This document shows, piece by piece, positions 35,637-44,109 of a DNA stretch of 64,000 nt. Position numbers and translations under genes: made by a program. The notes under the pieces were generated by a model that was given only the letters and a program-made list of their open reading frames with translations, searched no databases and was not told the origin of the DNA. Origin of the DNA: Shewanella sp. KX20019 (GTDB lineage Bacteria; Pseudomonadota; Gammaproteobacteria; Enterobacterales; Shewanellaceae); contig NZ_CP068437.1 in the NCBI RefSeq assembly GCF_016757755.1, forward strand, positions 248,001 through 312,000, in the 5' to 3' direction. Position 1 is the stretch's first letter, and the number at the start of each line of letters is the position of its first letter.

Positions 35637-36523
35637 TTTGATGCTCCCAAGCTTGAGCTTTTGGCTGATTTGACTAAACGTACGCTAACTCTTCGGTTTA
35701 GCTGTCTCCCAGCGCCATCTGTGTTACTGGCTACGGGAGCACGATTGCCGTGATGTCGTGTTTGGATGATCTGTGGTGGAACTCCAAGCTCTATGAGTCG
35801 AGACTTCACTTCATCAGCGCGCGCTTTACTGAGTACTAAGTTAGCAAGTCGTTCACCAGAGGCATCGGCATGGCCGTCGATTAATATCTCAACGATACTT
35901 GGGTCTGCTTGGAGGTAGCGGTGAATAGCGTAGAGATCTTGTTCATGTGCAGGGCTTAACAGGCTTGAACTACTAGCAAATTTCAGCTCAAGACGGCGCA
36001 AGTAGCTAAAGGGCTTTGGGAGTAATTGTTGACGACAGATCTTGAATTGATTGGCGACGGTTTGTGTGGCAACAGGGCTGGAGCTGACTTGATACCCACT
36101 ATTTTCAGTTGCGATGCTAACTTGCCAGGTTAAGCCTTGTTCGAGAGCCTCTAGAAATGGATTGGTATCGTGCTGAGCTAATGCTTGAGAACCTAGCCAA
36201 TTGAGCGATGTTGTCGCGATAGGTTGTTGGATCTTTGCTTGCCAAGAGGGGGGGACTACTGCGGCTTGGCTTTGAGTATTATTTAAACTTAACCAGTCAG
36301 CTCTAAGCGATAGAGTGAGCGCTTCACCAGGGCTTGCAATAAGCTGAAAGGTACCAAAACGCTGTACTCTATGGTTGATTTCACAGCCAAATTGGTCCCC
36401 TGAAAACTGCCATTGGGCTTTTTCAAAAGGTGTTTGATAATTGATCGATGCTGCAAATAAGTTATTTGTGAGGAGAGTACAAATAAAGAGCGAACAGGCC
36501 GAAATATAAACTGAGAGTTTCAA
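35633..36523 (-). CDS. motY: MotY-like periplasmic protein of the lateral motor
   Basis: 296 residues: signal peptide (cleavage after NLFA-A), an N-terminal domain characteristic of MotY (INYQTPFEKAQWQFSG, FGCEINHRVQRFG, two Cys at about 48 and 167) and a C-terminal OmpA-like peptidoglycan-binding domain (LIDGHADASGERLANLVLSKARA). MotY forms the T/H-ring that helps stators dock. First gene of the motY-lafK-fliEFGHIJ operon. Confidence 0.88.
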   Translation of the reverse strand: MKLSVYISACSLFICTLLTNNLFAASINYQTPFEKAQWQFSGDQFGCEINHRVQRFGTFQLIASPGEALTLSLRADWLSLNNTQSQAAVVPPSWQAKIQQPIATTSLNWLGSQALAQHDTNPFLEALEQGLTWQVSIATENSGYQVSSSPVATQTVANQFKICRQQLLPKPFSYLRRLELKFASSSSLLSPAHEQDLYAIHRYLQADPSIVEILIDGHADASGERLANLVLSKARADEVKSRLIELGVPPQIIQTRHHGNRAPVASNTDGAGRQLNRRVSVRLVKSAKSSSLGASK

Positions 36524-36715
36524 TTTCCCATAATCCTTAGATGTATAAAATGTTATTTGTTATTACTGCTTTTTAATGTTGCCAATTAAACACTTAATAT
36601 TAAAATATGTAAAACTTTTTATTATTATATTTTTATATAAATAGATCTCTAGCTGTTGCGCTTAGGGTTGAATGTATTAACTTTAGTTACATTGTTAGCT
36701 GTTATTTATTAGCTG

Positions 36716-36733
36716 CACGTACTGAGTTACGTG
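36716..36733. promoter_or_regulatory. Inverted repeat CACGTA-N6-TACGTG
   Basis: A perfect 6-6-6 inverted repeat; a third copy of the half-site, AACGTG, lies at 36763-36768. It overlaps the start of the weak sigma-54-like match. The arrangement resembles a dimeric regulator binding site. Confidence 0.5.
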
Positions 36734-36877
36734 GCTTAATAGGGGCTTTTGCGTCTTTTAGTAACGTGCACTTTGCCTTGTTTGATCATAAGATCTTGTT
36801 TTTACGAGTTTTGGGTGTTCTAATAAATAACGCTTTAGCATTTCATGTTGAGTGTATGTTGTATTTTGATGTTATTT

Positions 36878-36889
36878 TGACGATCGTCA
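36878..36889. promoter_or_regulatory. Palindrome TGACGATCGTCA upstream of fliM
   Basis: A perfect 12-base palindrome 66 bases before the fliM start. Its left part TTTGACGATCG recurs 47 bases downstream (36923-36933), 22 bases before fliM. Candidate operator; the binding protein is unknown. Confidence 0.5.
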
Positions 36890-36954
36890 TTTAAATAACT
36901 CTTTTAACCGTAATGTCGGTTGTTTGACGATCGCAATGTTTTATAGGAATTAAC

Positions 36955-37836
36955 GTGAAAACAACCGCAAAAGCTAGTTTAATTAAGTTCAATCATGCTT
37001 TGGAATTAAGGCCTGTAGTATTGATTAAGGAAAAATTAGCTAGGAGTCGATTATTAACTCAATTATCTAATCGTCAGCGTAATATGCTGGACGCTATAAA
37101 TGAACTGCTTATGCCGATTATACGTCAAGGTCATTTAGCGTTATCAAATGTATCGCTAAGTGCAAAAAACAACCAGGTAACTCCGCAGTTACATGATGCT
37201 TGGTTTTTATTGAGTTATAACCGTATTGAGTTGGGGTGGTGGCAAATTGACAAGTGCACTCTAGATCAGTTGGCAAGCGGATACTATGGCAGTTGTTTGA
37301 CGGCACCTAAATCTCCCCTAAGAGCACCGAGTCACTCTGAACTACGTATCGTGAAAAGAATGATTCTGGCTATGATAGCCACATTGCCGGTGTCAGACAT
37401 CGATGCCGATAAACTAGAGCTCGAATTGGTGTTGAATAATACACCGCTTAAAGTGCCTGTTTGTTGTGAGCTGAGCTTTCCATTAGGGCACGCTGGTCCG
37501 CCGATTCATTTTTATATGGCTGAGCACTTGTTGGAGTTGATGGCGGAGCAGCCGAGTCAATACCAGGCTGATCCTGAGTTGGCAGAGAAGCTAGCCAATA
37601 GACTTAAACAGATCCCGCTACGGACTTCACTTGAGCTTGGGCACCAAAGTATGCCTGTAACCTCACTGCAAAATGTCGCAGTAGGCGATATTTTACCGAT
37701 GAATTTACACTCTCGCTGCCCACTAACTATCGGCAAAAGACCACTTTTTTACGCCACAGTGCATACCCATGAAGGTCAAATGGTGGCCAAATTATCTCAA
37801 GAAGCCTTTCAAATGGAGGAGCAATCCAATGGCTGA
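36955..37836 (+). CDS. fliM: Divergent switch protein FliM of the lateral motor
   Basis: 293 residues from a GTG start with TAGGAA upstream. Only weakly FliM-like: a CheC-like middle domain (about 30-200) and a C-terminal SPOA domain (about 215-285: LRTSLELGHQSMPVTSLQNVAVGDILPM). It is shorter than typical FliM (about 320-350) and lacks the N-terminal LSQxEIDALL peptide that binds CheY-P. It fills the first position of fliMNPQR-flhBA, which with the SPOA domain supports the name. Probably a rotor without normal CheY control. Confidence 0.82.
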   Translation: MKTTAKASLIKFNHALELRPVVLIKEKLARSRLLTQLSNRQRNMLDAINELLMPIIRQGHLALSNVSLSAKNNQVTPQLHDAWFLLSYNRIELGWWQIDKCTLDQLASGYYGSCLTAPKSPLRAPSHSELRIVKRMILAMIATLPVSDIDADKLELELVLNNTPLKVPVCCELSFPLGHAGPPIHFYMAEHLLELMAEQPSQYQADPELAEKLANRLKQIPLRTSLELGHQSMPVTSLQNVAVGDILPMNLHSRCPLTIGKRPLFYATVHTHEGQMVAKLSQEAFQMEEQSNG

Positions 37837-38185
37837 AAATAGTATTATGCAGGACGATAACTTTCTTTTAGACGATGATTTTTTTGCAGAAGATGTCGTC
37901 GAGGAATCCAAAGCACAGGCTAAGCCTGTAAAAGATATGTCGTTTTTTAATCAGCTTCCGGTACACGTGACATTGGAGCTTGCTAGCGTAGAAATATCGT
38001 TAGGAGAGTTGGCCAAAATGGGTGAGGGCGATGTAGTTGCACTTGATCGCATGGTTGGAGAACCGCTAGATATTCGCGTCAATGGTGCATTACTTGGGCG
38101 TGGCGAGGTGGTCGAAGTCAACGGTCGTTATGGTGTGCGTTTGCTTGAAGTCGAAGCAACGAGCCTTACGGGAGCTGTTAATTAA
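37829..38185 (+). CDS. fliN: Switch protein FliN
   Basis: 119 residues: acidic N-terminus (DDNFLLDDDFF) and the SPOA domain LPVHVTLELASVEISLGELAKM ... LDIRVNGALLGRGEVVEVNGRYGVRL. The ATG at 37829 has GGAGGAG nine bases upstream and overlaps the fliM end by 8 bases; an in-frame ATG at 37769 lies within fliM and is not used. Forms the C ring and recruits FliH. Confidence 0.93.
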   Translation: MAENSIMQDDNFLLDDDFFAEDVVEESKAQAKPVKDMSFFNQLPVHVTLELASVEISLGELAKMGEGDVVALDRMVGEPLDIRVNGALLGRGEVVEVNGRYGVRLLEVEATSLTGAVN

Positions 38186-38187
38186 CT

Positions 38188-38916
38188 ATGTGGCGAGTGT
38201 TGCTGGTTATATTTGCCTGCTTTTCATCGGCGGCGTATGCAGGAGATGGATTAACGTTATTTTCGCTGGCTGACGGTGATAAAACCCAGTCTGTGAATAT
38301 CAAGTTGGAAATCTTAGCGCTCATGACTGTGCTAAGTTTTTTGCCGGCGTTATTGATGATGTTGACCAGCTTTACCCGCATTATTGTGGTGTTGGCAATC
38401 TTGCGGCAAGCATTGGGTTTACAGCAGAGCCCCCCAAATAAAGTGCTGATCGGTATCGCCTTAGTGCTGACAATTTTTATTATGCGCCCAGTAGGGCAGT
38501 CGATTTACGATGAGGCTTTTCTTCCCTATGATCAGGGCCAAATTGAGCTGACGGAAGCGGTTGCTCTTGGAGAGAAACCGTTGCGGCAGTTTATGTTGGC
38601 GCAAACGCGTGAAACCGATCTTGAACAGATGCTAAAGATAGCTGACGAACCTACCACGTTAACGGCCGAACAGATCCCCTTCTTCGTGCTTATGCCTGCA
38701 TTTGTGTTGAGCGAATTAAAAACAGCTTTTCAAATTGGTTTTTTGCTGTTTCTGCCTTTTTTGGTCATCGACTTGGTTGTTGCCAGTGTCTTGATGTCGA
38801 TGGGTATGATGATGCTTTCTCCGCTCATTATCTCCTTGCCGTTTAAACTCATGGTCTTTGTACTAGTGGATGGATGGTCAATGACGGTGAGTACTTTGGT
38901 GGCCAGTTATGGATAG
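38188..38916 (+). CDS. fliP: Export-gate protein FliP
   Basis: 242 residues, signal peptide plus four membrane helices. MLTSFTRIIVVLAILRQALGLQQSPPN is the invariant FliP motif (near residues 58-84, in pieces), and ALGEKPLRQFMLAQTRETDL the periplasmic loop. It directly follows fliN; the usual fliO between them is absent. Confidence 0.95.
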   Translation: MWRVLLVIFACFSSAAYAGDGLTLFSLADGDKTQSVNIKLEILALMTVLSFLPALLMMLTSFTRIIVVLAILRQALGLQQSPPNKVLIGIALVLTIFIMRPVGQSIYDEAFLPYDQGQIELTEAVALGEKPLRQFMLAQTRETDLEQMLKIADEPTTLTAEQIPFFVLMPAFVLSELKTAFQIGFLLFLPFLVIDLVVASVLMSMGMMMLSPLIISLPFKLMVFVLVDGWSMTVSTLVASYG

Positions 38917-38958
38917 AAAGGTGATGTATGGGTTAGATCATCAGCTGAGGGGGAATAG

Positions 38959-39105
38959 ATGAATAGTGTAAAGAGTGACGAACAAGTGTTAGCTCTATCT
39001 ACGGGTGACATCATCTATTTACTGCTTGGCACGATTATGCTGATGTTAGTCATGCTAAACGACTGGCCCAGTGTGATTGAGCTGCTTACACGCGGGTTCT
39101 TTTAG
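38959..39105 (+). CDS. 48-residue single-helix membrane protein between fliP and fliQ
   Basis: ATG at 38959, TAG at 39103. A strong AGGGGGA ribosome site sits seven bases upstream, and the stop codon is 4 bases before fliQ, whose own ribosome site is poor, so fliQ translation may depend on this gene. The peptide has a polar N-terminus (MNSVKSDEQVLALSTGD), one hydrophobic segment IIYLLLGTIMLMLVML (about 18-33), and a short tail ending TRGFF. I do not recognise it in other flagellar loci. FliO, a small single-helix protein that stabilises FliP, is missing here; a FliO-like role is a hypothesis. Confidence 0.68.
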   Translation: MNSVKSDEQVLALSTGDIIYLLLGTIMLMLVMLNDWPSVIELLTRGFF

Positions 39106-39109
39106 GGTT

Positions 39110-39379
39110 ATGGATGTCAATGAACTAACAGGAATGTTTGCCGAGGCGATATTTTTGGTCGTGACCATGGTCGGAGTCTTGGTGGTACCGGGGTTATTGA
39201 TGGGGTTGATTATTGCGGTTTTTCAAGCGGCAACTCAAGTCAATGAGCAGACATTGAGTTTTCTACCACGCCTGGTGCTGACGTTATTAATGGTGGTTTT
39301 CTCCGGTGAGTGGTTGTTGATGCAGATCAGTGATTTCTTTAATCGACTATTTATGAATATTCCCCATATTATTGGCTGA
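39110..39379 (+). CDS. fliQ: Export-gate protein FliQ
   Basis: 89 residues, two membrane helices, with the FliQ pattern LIIAVFQAATQVNEQTLSFLPR. The ATG at 39110 is the start that matches the family; an upstream in-frame ATG at 39077 falls inside the preceding small gene. Confidence 0.95.
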   Translation: MDVNELTGMFAEAIFLVVTMVGVLVVPGLLMGLIIAVFQAATQVNEQTLSFLPRLVLTLLMVVFSGEWLLMQISDFFNRLFMNIPHIIG

Positions 39380-39390
39380 GGATTAGTAGC

Positions 39391-40170
39391 ATGTTATCGC
39401 TTACCTCAGTTCAAATTAGCGCGTTTATTGGCACGTTCTGGTGGCCTTTTTGCCGTATTATGGGCGCATTTATGGTGATGCCTTTCTTAGGCAGTAACTT
39501 TATCCCGGTCACCGTTCGCGTGCTGTTGGCATTTAGTATTTCAGCTTTACTGGCACCCATCTTACCGCCTGTACCACAGGTGGATGTACTCTCTTTACTG
39601 GCAATAGTCCTAGCTGTCGAACAGCTGCTTATTGGGTTCATGTTAGCGCTATTTTTGTCGATTATGATCCATGTGATGACGCTTCTTGGCGCAATGATGT
39701 CGATGCAGATGGGCTTATCTATGGCGGTAATGAACGATCCTTCAAGTGGCGGCAGTAATCCTATTATTGGCCTGTGGCTTTTACTGTATGGCACCCTATT
39801 ATTTTTGGCATTAGACGGTCATCTAGTCGCCATTGGCGTGTTGGTTGATAGCTTTCGATTATGGCCGATAGGCAGCAGTGTATTTGATTTGCCGTTAATG
39901 GGACTCATTGGGCGCTTCTCCTGGCTGTTTGCCGCGGCGTTTATGCTGGCGTTACCGGCTATTTTGGCGATGTTAGTGGTTAACATCACGTTTGGCGTGT
40001 TAAGCCGAGCGGCACCCTCATTAAATGTGTTTGCACTTGGCTTCCCGATGTCGATGTTGATGGGTTTGCTCTGTGTGTTCTTCTCTTTCAGTGGTTTGCC
40101 TAACCGTTATAGCGACTTGTGTTTGGACGCCTTGTCTTCCATGTATCAGTTTATTGGCGGTTCACCATGA
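39391..40170 (+). CDS. fliR: Export-gate protein FliR
   Basis: 259 residues, about six membrane helices, with FWWPFCRIMGAFMVMPFLGS at the N-terminus and the GLSMAVMNDPSSGGSNPIIG loop (usually G...DP). Completes the FliPQR core. Overlaps flhB by ATGA. Confidence 0.93.
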   Translation: MLSLTSVQISAFIGTFWWPFCRIMGAFMVMPFLGSNFIPVTVRVLLAFSISALLAPILPPVPQVDVLSLLAIVLAVEQLLIGFMLALFLSIMIHVMTLLGAMMSMQMGLSMAVMNDPSSGGSNPIIGLWLLLYGTLLFLALDGHLVAIGVLVDSFRLWPIGSSVFDLPLMGLIGRFSWLFAAAFMLALPAILAMLVVNITFGVLSRAAPSLNVFALGFPMSMLMGLLCVFFSFSGLPNRYSDLCLDALSSMYQFIGGSP

Positions 40171-41300
40171 GCAGTAAAGATACTGGCCAGAGTAAAACTG
40201 AAAAAGCGACACCGCAAAAGTTAAAAAAAGCCCGTGATGAAGGGCAGGTACCTCGCTCAAAAGATTTAGCCTCTTCGGCGTTGATTATTGGTTGCTCAAT
40301 ATTACTGACTACGACAGCGGACTGGATTGCAGCAAAGGTGGCGGAGTTGACCAGACTCAATATGTCGTTCACCAAGGCGCAGTTAGATGAGCCGGGAATG
40401 ATGACCAGGCATTTAGCGCACTCGTTATTAGAAATACTCAATATCCTGGGGCCACTATTTTTAATGGTGGCCATCATAGCGATGATCGCAGGTGCCATGC
40501 CAGGTGGCCCGGTTTTTAGTTTTAAAAATGCGAGCTTCAAATATAGCCGTATCGATCCCATTGCGGGCTTAGGTCGAATTGCGTCGATTAAGTCTTTGGT
40601 TGAACTAGTAAAATCGATACTAAAAATAGTCTTGTTGATTAGCATCATGTTGCTTTTTTTGGAGAAAAACTTTCAGGCACTAATGGCTGTCAGTCAACTG
40701 CCGATTGATGAAGCGGTGATGCGCGGTATCGATATGTTGAGTTTAGCAATGCTTTATCTGGGGTTAGGCCTATTAGTCATCACGTTTATTGATGTGCCCT
40801 ATCAATATTGGCACCACCACAAAGAGCTCAAAATGTCTTTGCAAGAGGTAAAGGACGAGCATAAACAACAAGACGGTAAGCCTGAGATTAAAGCAAAAAT
40901 TCGTCAAATGCAGCAGCGTATAAGTCGCTCAAGGGCGGATGTATCAATCCCTAAAGCCGATGTTTTACTGGTCAACCCCAGCCATTATGCAGTGGCGCTA
41001 AAATATGAATTAACTAAGGCTGATGCACCATATGTTGTGGCTAGAGGCACCGACGAACTGGCGCTCTATATGCGTGATATTGCTAAGCGTCACGGTGTTG
41101 AGGTGGTTGAGTTACCGCCACTAACACGAGCAATTTACTACTCCACACAAGTCGAACAACAGATCCCAGCAGGGCTCTTTGTTGCTATTGCCCATGTGCT
41201 TACCTATGTGATGCAGCTGCAGGCTGCACGTAAGGGTCAGCAGGCCAAGCCTGATCCCTTACCACACTTTTATATCCCTAAAAACTTGCAACATGACTAA
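40167..41300 (+). CDS. flhB: Export-switch protein FlhB
   Basis: 377 residues from the ATG at 40167, which overlaps the fliR stop; an ATG at 40119 lies within fliR. N-terminal KTEKATPQKLKKARDEGQV, four membrane helices, then the cytoplasmic domain with autocleavage site NPSH (Asn270-Pro271-Ser272-His273) where most FlhB have NPTH. Asn-Pro cleavage should still work. Interacts with LafE/FliK for substrate switching. Confidence 0.94.
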   Translation: MSSKDTGQSKTEKATPQKLKKARDEGQVPRSKDLASSALIIGCSILLTTTADWIAAKVAELTRLNMSFTKAQLDEPGMMTRHLAHSLLEILNILGPLFLMVAIIAMIAGAMPGGPVFSFKNASFKYSRIDPIAGLGRIASIKSLVELVKSILKIVLLISIMLLFLEKNFQALMAVSQLPIDEAVMRGIDMLSLAMLYLGLGLLVITFIDVPYQYWHHHKELKMSLQEVKDEHKQQDGKPEIKAKIRQMQQRISRSRADVSIPKADVLLVNPSHYAVALKYELTKADAPYVVARGTDELALYMRDIAKRHGVEVVELPPLTRAIYYSTQVEQQIPAGLFVAIAHVLTYVMQLQAARKGQQAKPDPLPHFYIPKNLQHD

Positions 41301-41312
41301 AGGTTATTTGAT

Positions 41313-43397
41313 TTGAAGAACTGGATTACGCGTACTTTTGCCGGTAGCCCTAGTTATATCGGTATTCCAATTATGCTACTCGCTGTGCTGGCCATGGTGA
41401 TACTGCCATTACCGCCATGGCTACTCGATATCTTTTTCACCTTTAACATCGTGTTGGCGGTGATGGTGTTACTTGTTGGGGTGTCAATTCGGCGCCCGTT
41501 AGAGTTTTCGGTATTTCCAACAGTACTGCTGCTAGCGACCTTACTGCGACTCACATTGAATGTCGCCTCGACTCGAGTGGTGTTGATAGAAGGTCATGAA
41601 GGTGGCGATGCTGCAGGTAAAGTGATCCAAGCTTTCGGTGAGGTGGTGATAGGCGGCAATTATGTTGTCGGTGCAGTTATTTTCCTTATTCTAATGATCG
41701 TTAACTTTGTGGTGATCACCAAAGGTGGCGAGCGAATCTCAGAAGTGTCGGCACGCTTTACCTTGGATGCCTTACCCGGTAAACAGATGGCAATTGATGC
41801 CGATCTAAATGCTGGGGTTTTGACCCAAGAGCAAGCCAGAGATAGGCGCCAAGAGGTTGCTCGTGAAGCTGACTTTTATGGTTCGATGGACGGTGCTTCA
41901 AAGTTTGTTCGTGGTGATGCGATTGCCAGTATCCTTATTTTAAGCATAAACATGTTAGGTGGCTTGGCGATTGGTGTCTTCATGCACGACCTAAGTGCCG
42001 CTGAAGCTTTTAAAACTTATGCCTTGTTGACGATCGGTGACGGCCTAGTCGCGCAGATCCCATCGTTATTGCTGGCTACTGCAGCGGCCATTATTGTAAC
42101 TCGCGTATCAGATGCTGAGGAGATGCCAGAGCAATTGCGTCAACAGTTGCTGGCCAATCCGAAAACGATCGTTACTGCTGCGATAGTGATGCTAATTCTG
42201 GGCATCGTGCCGGGTATGCCAACCTTTGTTTTCCTATCTTTTGCAGCTTTACTCGGGTTTGTGGCTTGGAAACAGGGTCAAAGGCAGCCTGAGATTGCAG
42301 AGTCTAAAGTCGAGGAGCTGCGCGATAGCAATTTAAGTGAACCATCAGCTCCTAGTTGGGACGCGCTGCCGTACACCGATTTGGTTGAGGTACGTCTAGG
42401 CTATCGTTTAGTGCATCTGGTCGAGCGCAGTAAAGGTGCAGAGTTACAAAAGCGCCTGACAGGGATCCGTCGTACCCTTTCTGAACAAGCAGGTTTTTTA
42501 TTAGCCGAAGTGCGAGTGCGGGATAATCTTTCGTTAGCGCCTAACGCTTACCAAATTAGCTTAATGGGTAACCCTGTCGTCACCGCGGAGCTTGACCCTG
42601 ATCGCTTGATGGCGATTAAGAGTGGCCCGGTATTTGGTGATATAGACGGCGTGCTTACCAAAGAGCCCGCCTACCAGATGGACGCTACTTGGATAGAGCA
42701 AACTAACAAAGCTAAAGCGTTGAACCTTGGTTATTCAGTCGTTGATAATGCCACGGTCATTGCTACCCATGTGAGTAAGTTGATCCGTGAATCGCTGCCA
42801 GATATGTTGCAGCATGATGATGTTCTGTTGTTGAGCGATCGTTTAGCTAAGCAAAGCCCTAAGCTGGCGGAGTCGCTCAACAATGCGCTAACGCCAATAT
42901 TGCAGTTGAAGGTTTACCGATTGCTGCTTAAAGAGCAGGTATCACTAAAAGATATTCGTACCATTGCCACGACGCTACTCGATTGCAGTGAAAACAGTAA
43001 AGACCCAGTATTGTTAGCTGCAGATGTACGTTGTGCCTTGCGTAATAGTATATTGAACTCCATCGTGGGTACCGAGCCGAAACTGAATGTGATGACACTC
43101 GCCCCTGAGCTTGAGCAAACCTTGATGTCAGCGTTAAATCAATCACAACAGCAGGGCAAAGGCTCACTAGATAGTTTTCCGGTTGAACCTCAGCTGTTGG
43201 CACAACTGCAGCAGCGTATGCCGCAGTTGCTAGCGCAGGCAAAGGAGCATGGTCACAGTCCGCTATTGTTAGTATCCCCGCAATTGAGGCCAATTTTAGC
43301 CCGCTATGCGTTAGCATTTGCGCGAGGCTTGCACGTGTTGTCTTACAATGAGATCCCAGAGACGCGGGAGTTGCTGGTTGCAGGACAATTAGGCTAG
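41313..43397 (+). CDS. flhA: Export-gate protein FlhA
   Basis: 694 residues, the standard length. Eight membrane helices within the first 330 residues, the FHIPEP-type signature (GDGLVAQIPSLLLATAAAIIVTR) and a C-terminal cytoplasmic domain forming the nonameric ring. The start is TTG: no ATG gives the expected N-terminus, and AAAGG lies about 10 bases upstream. Last gene of fliMNPQR-flhBA, followed by a clear terminator. Confidence 0.94.
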   Translation: MKNWITRTFAGSPSYIGIPIMLLAVLAMVILPLPPWLLDIFFTFNIVLAVMVLLVGVSIRRPLEFSVFPTVLLLATLLRLTLNVASTRVVLIEGHEGGDAAGKVIQAFGEVVIGGNYVVGAVIFLILMIVNFVVITKGGERISEVSARFTLDALPGKQMAIDADLNAGVLTQEQARDRRQEVAREADFYGSMDGASKFVRGDAIASILILSINMLGGLAIGVFMHDLSAAEAFKTYALLTIGDGLVAQIPSLLLATAAAIIVTRVSDAEEMPEQLRQQLLANPKTIVTAAIVMLILGIVPGMPTFVFLSFAALLGFVAWKQGQRQPEIAESKVEELRDSNLSEPSAPSWDALPYTDLVEVRLGYRLVHLVERSKGAELQKRLTGIRRTLSEQAGFLLAEVRVRDNLSLAPNAYQISLMGNPVVTAELDPDRLMAIKSGPVFGDIDGVLTKEPAYQMDATWIEQTNKAKALNLGYSVVDNATVIATHVSKLIRESLPDMLQHDDVLLLSDRLAKQSPKLAESLNNALTPILQLKVYRLLLKEQVSLKDIRTIATTLLDCSENSKDPVLLAADVRCALRNSILNSIVGTEPKLNVMTLAPELEQTLMSALNQSQQQGKGSLDSFPVEPQLLAQLQQRMPQLLAQAKEHGHSPLLLVSPQLRPILARYALAFARGLHVLSYNEIPETRELLVAGQLG

Positions 43398-43415
43398 CCA
43401 AAATGATAGGTAAAG

Positions 43416-43438
43416 GGGATAGCGTGCTATCCCTTTTT
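43416..43438 (+). terminator. Terminator after flhA
   Basis: GGGATAGC (43416-43423) pairs with GCTATCCC (43426-43433), followed by TTTTT (43434-43438). A classic intrinsic terminator, 18 bases after the flhA stop, marking the end of the lateral flagellar locus. Confidence 0.88.
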
Positions 43439-43472
43439 AGTCTTTAGCAGTAAAGCTATTGTGTTTAAAGGC

Positions 43473-44003
43473 TTATCCTTGAGTGTTCGCCGACTTTAGA
43501 TGGATGGCGTAACTGTCGATTGTATATCCACCATCTTGGTACTGCTTTACAAACCGCATCCCTAGTTTTTTGAGTACCTGGCTTGAGTCAGTATTTTCTG
43601 GCATCACTTCGCCATAAATGGTATCTAAATCCATATGGGCACGAGCGTATTCTATACAAGCTCGGTTGGATTCCGTCGCAAAGCCTTTACCCCAATAGTC
43701 AGGGTGAAAACGGTAACCGATATCGACGGCATTAATACGGCTTTCATTCTTAAAGCCGCAAAAACCGATGACAGATCCAGTCTCTTTTAGTACCACTGCC
43801 CAGCGGGCAAAGCCAAACTCTGCATACTCCTTAAGCCAGATGTTCTCGATGATCCCTGCTGCATCTGCAACACTTTCGCACATTCCTGCGTCGCCAGTGT
43901 AGCGGTTAACTGCTTCAGGAGCGTTGAAGTGGTAAACCGCTTGGGCATCATCACGATTGAATTCGCGAATGATTAAACGTGCCGTTTCAGTAATGATTTT
44001 CAT
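43473..44003 (-). CDS. RimJ/RimL-like GNAT N-acetyltransferase
   Basis: 176 residues. TARLIIREFNRDDAQAVYHF opens the fold, VGSVIGFCGFK-like strand follows, and the acetyl-CoA motif is IGYRFHPDYWGKGFATE with the later VLKKLGMRFVKQYQDGG. This group acetylates protein N-termini or small molecules; substrate unknown. Converges on flhA and diverges from the MocR-like gene, separated by 106 bases. Confidence 0.85.
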   Translation of the reverse strand: MKIITETARLIIREFNRDDAQAVYHFNAPEAVNRYTGDAGMCESVADAAGIIENIWLKEYAEFGFARWAVVLKETGSVIGFCGFKNESRINAVDIGYRFHPDYWGKGFATESNRACIEYARAHMDLDTIYGEVMPENTDSSQVLKKLGMRFVKQYQDGGYTIDSYAIHLKSANTQG

Positions 44004-44109
44004 ATTATTTGCCCTCTATTCTGTATTGGTTTTCACTTTACATAGAGATCTAAATGCAAAACAGATACAGTTAATGTAAATAAAACCCAATACAGATTAT
44101 GAGTTGTCA

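Larger units (their letters stand above)
36524..36954. promoter_or_regulatory. Divergent regulatory gap between motY and fliM
   Basis: 431 bases with no gene, strongly AT-rich on the motY side. It must hold the promoters of both early lateral operons. Visible elements are an inverted repeat at 36716-36733, a further half-site at 36760-36770, a weak sigma-54-like match on the plus strand (TGGC at 36732, GC at 36745) and a 12-base palindrome at 36878-36889 with a partial copy at 36925-36935. No promoter is certain. Confidence 0.6.

Noticed and set aside
36732..36747. Sigma-54 promoter for fliM
   Set aside because: Only the GG and GC pair with 10-base spacing fits; the rest deviates and it is about 210 bases from the start codon. 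Kept only as a remark in the gap entry.
37769..37828. FliN starting at 37769
   Set aside because: The extra 20 residues are encoded inside fliM and there is a strong ribosome site for the ATG at 37829.
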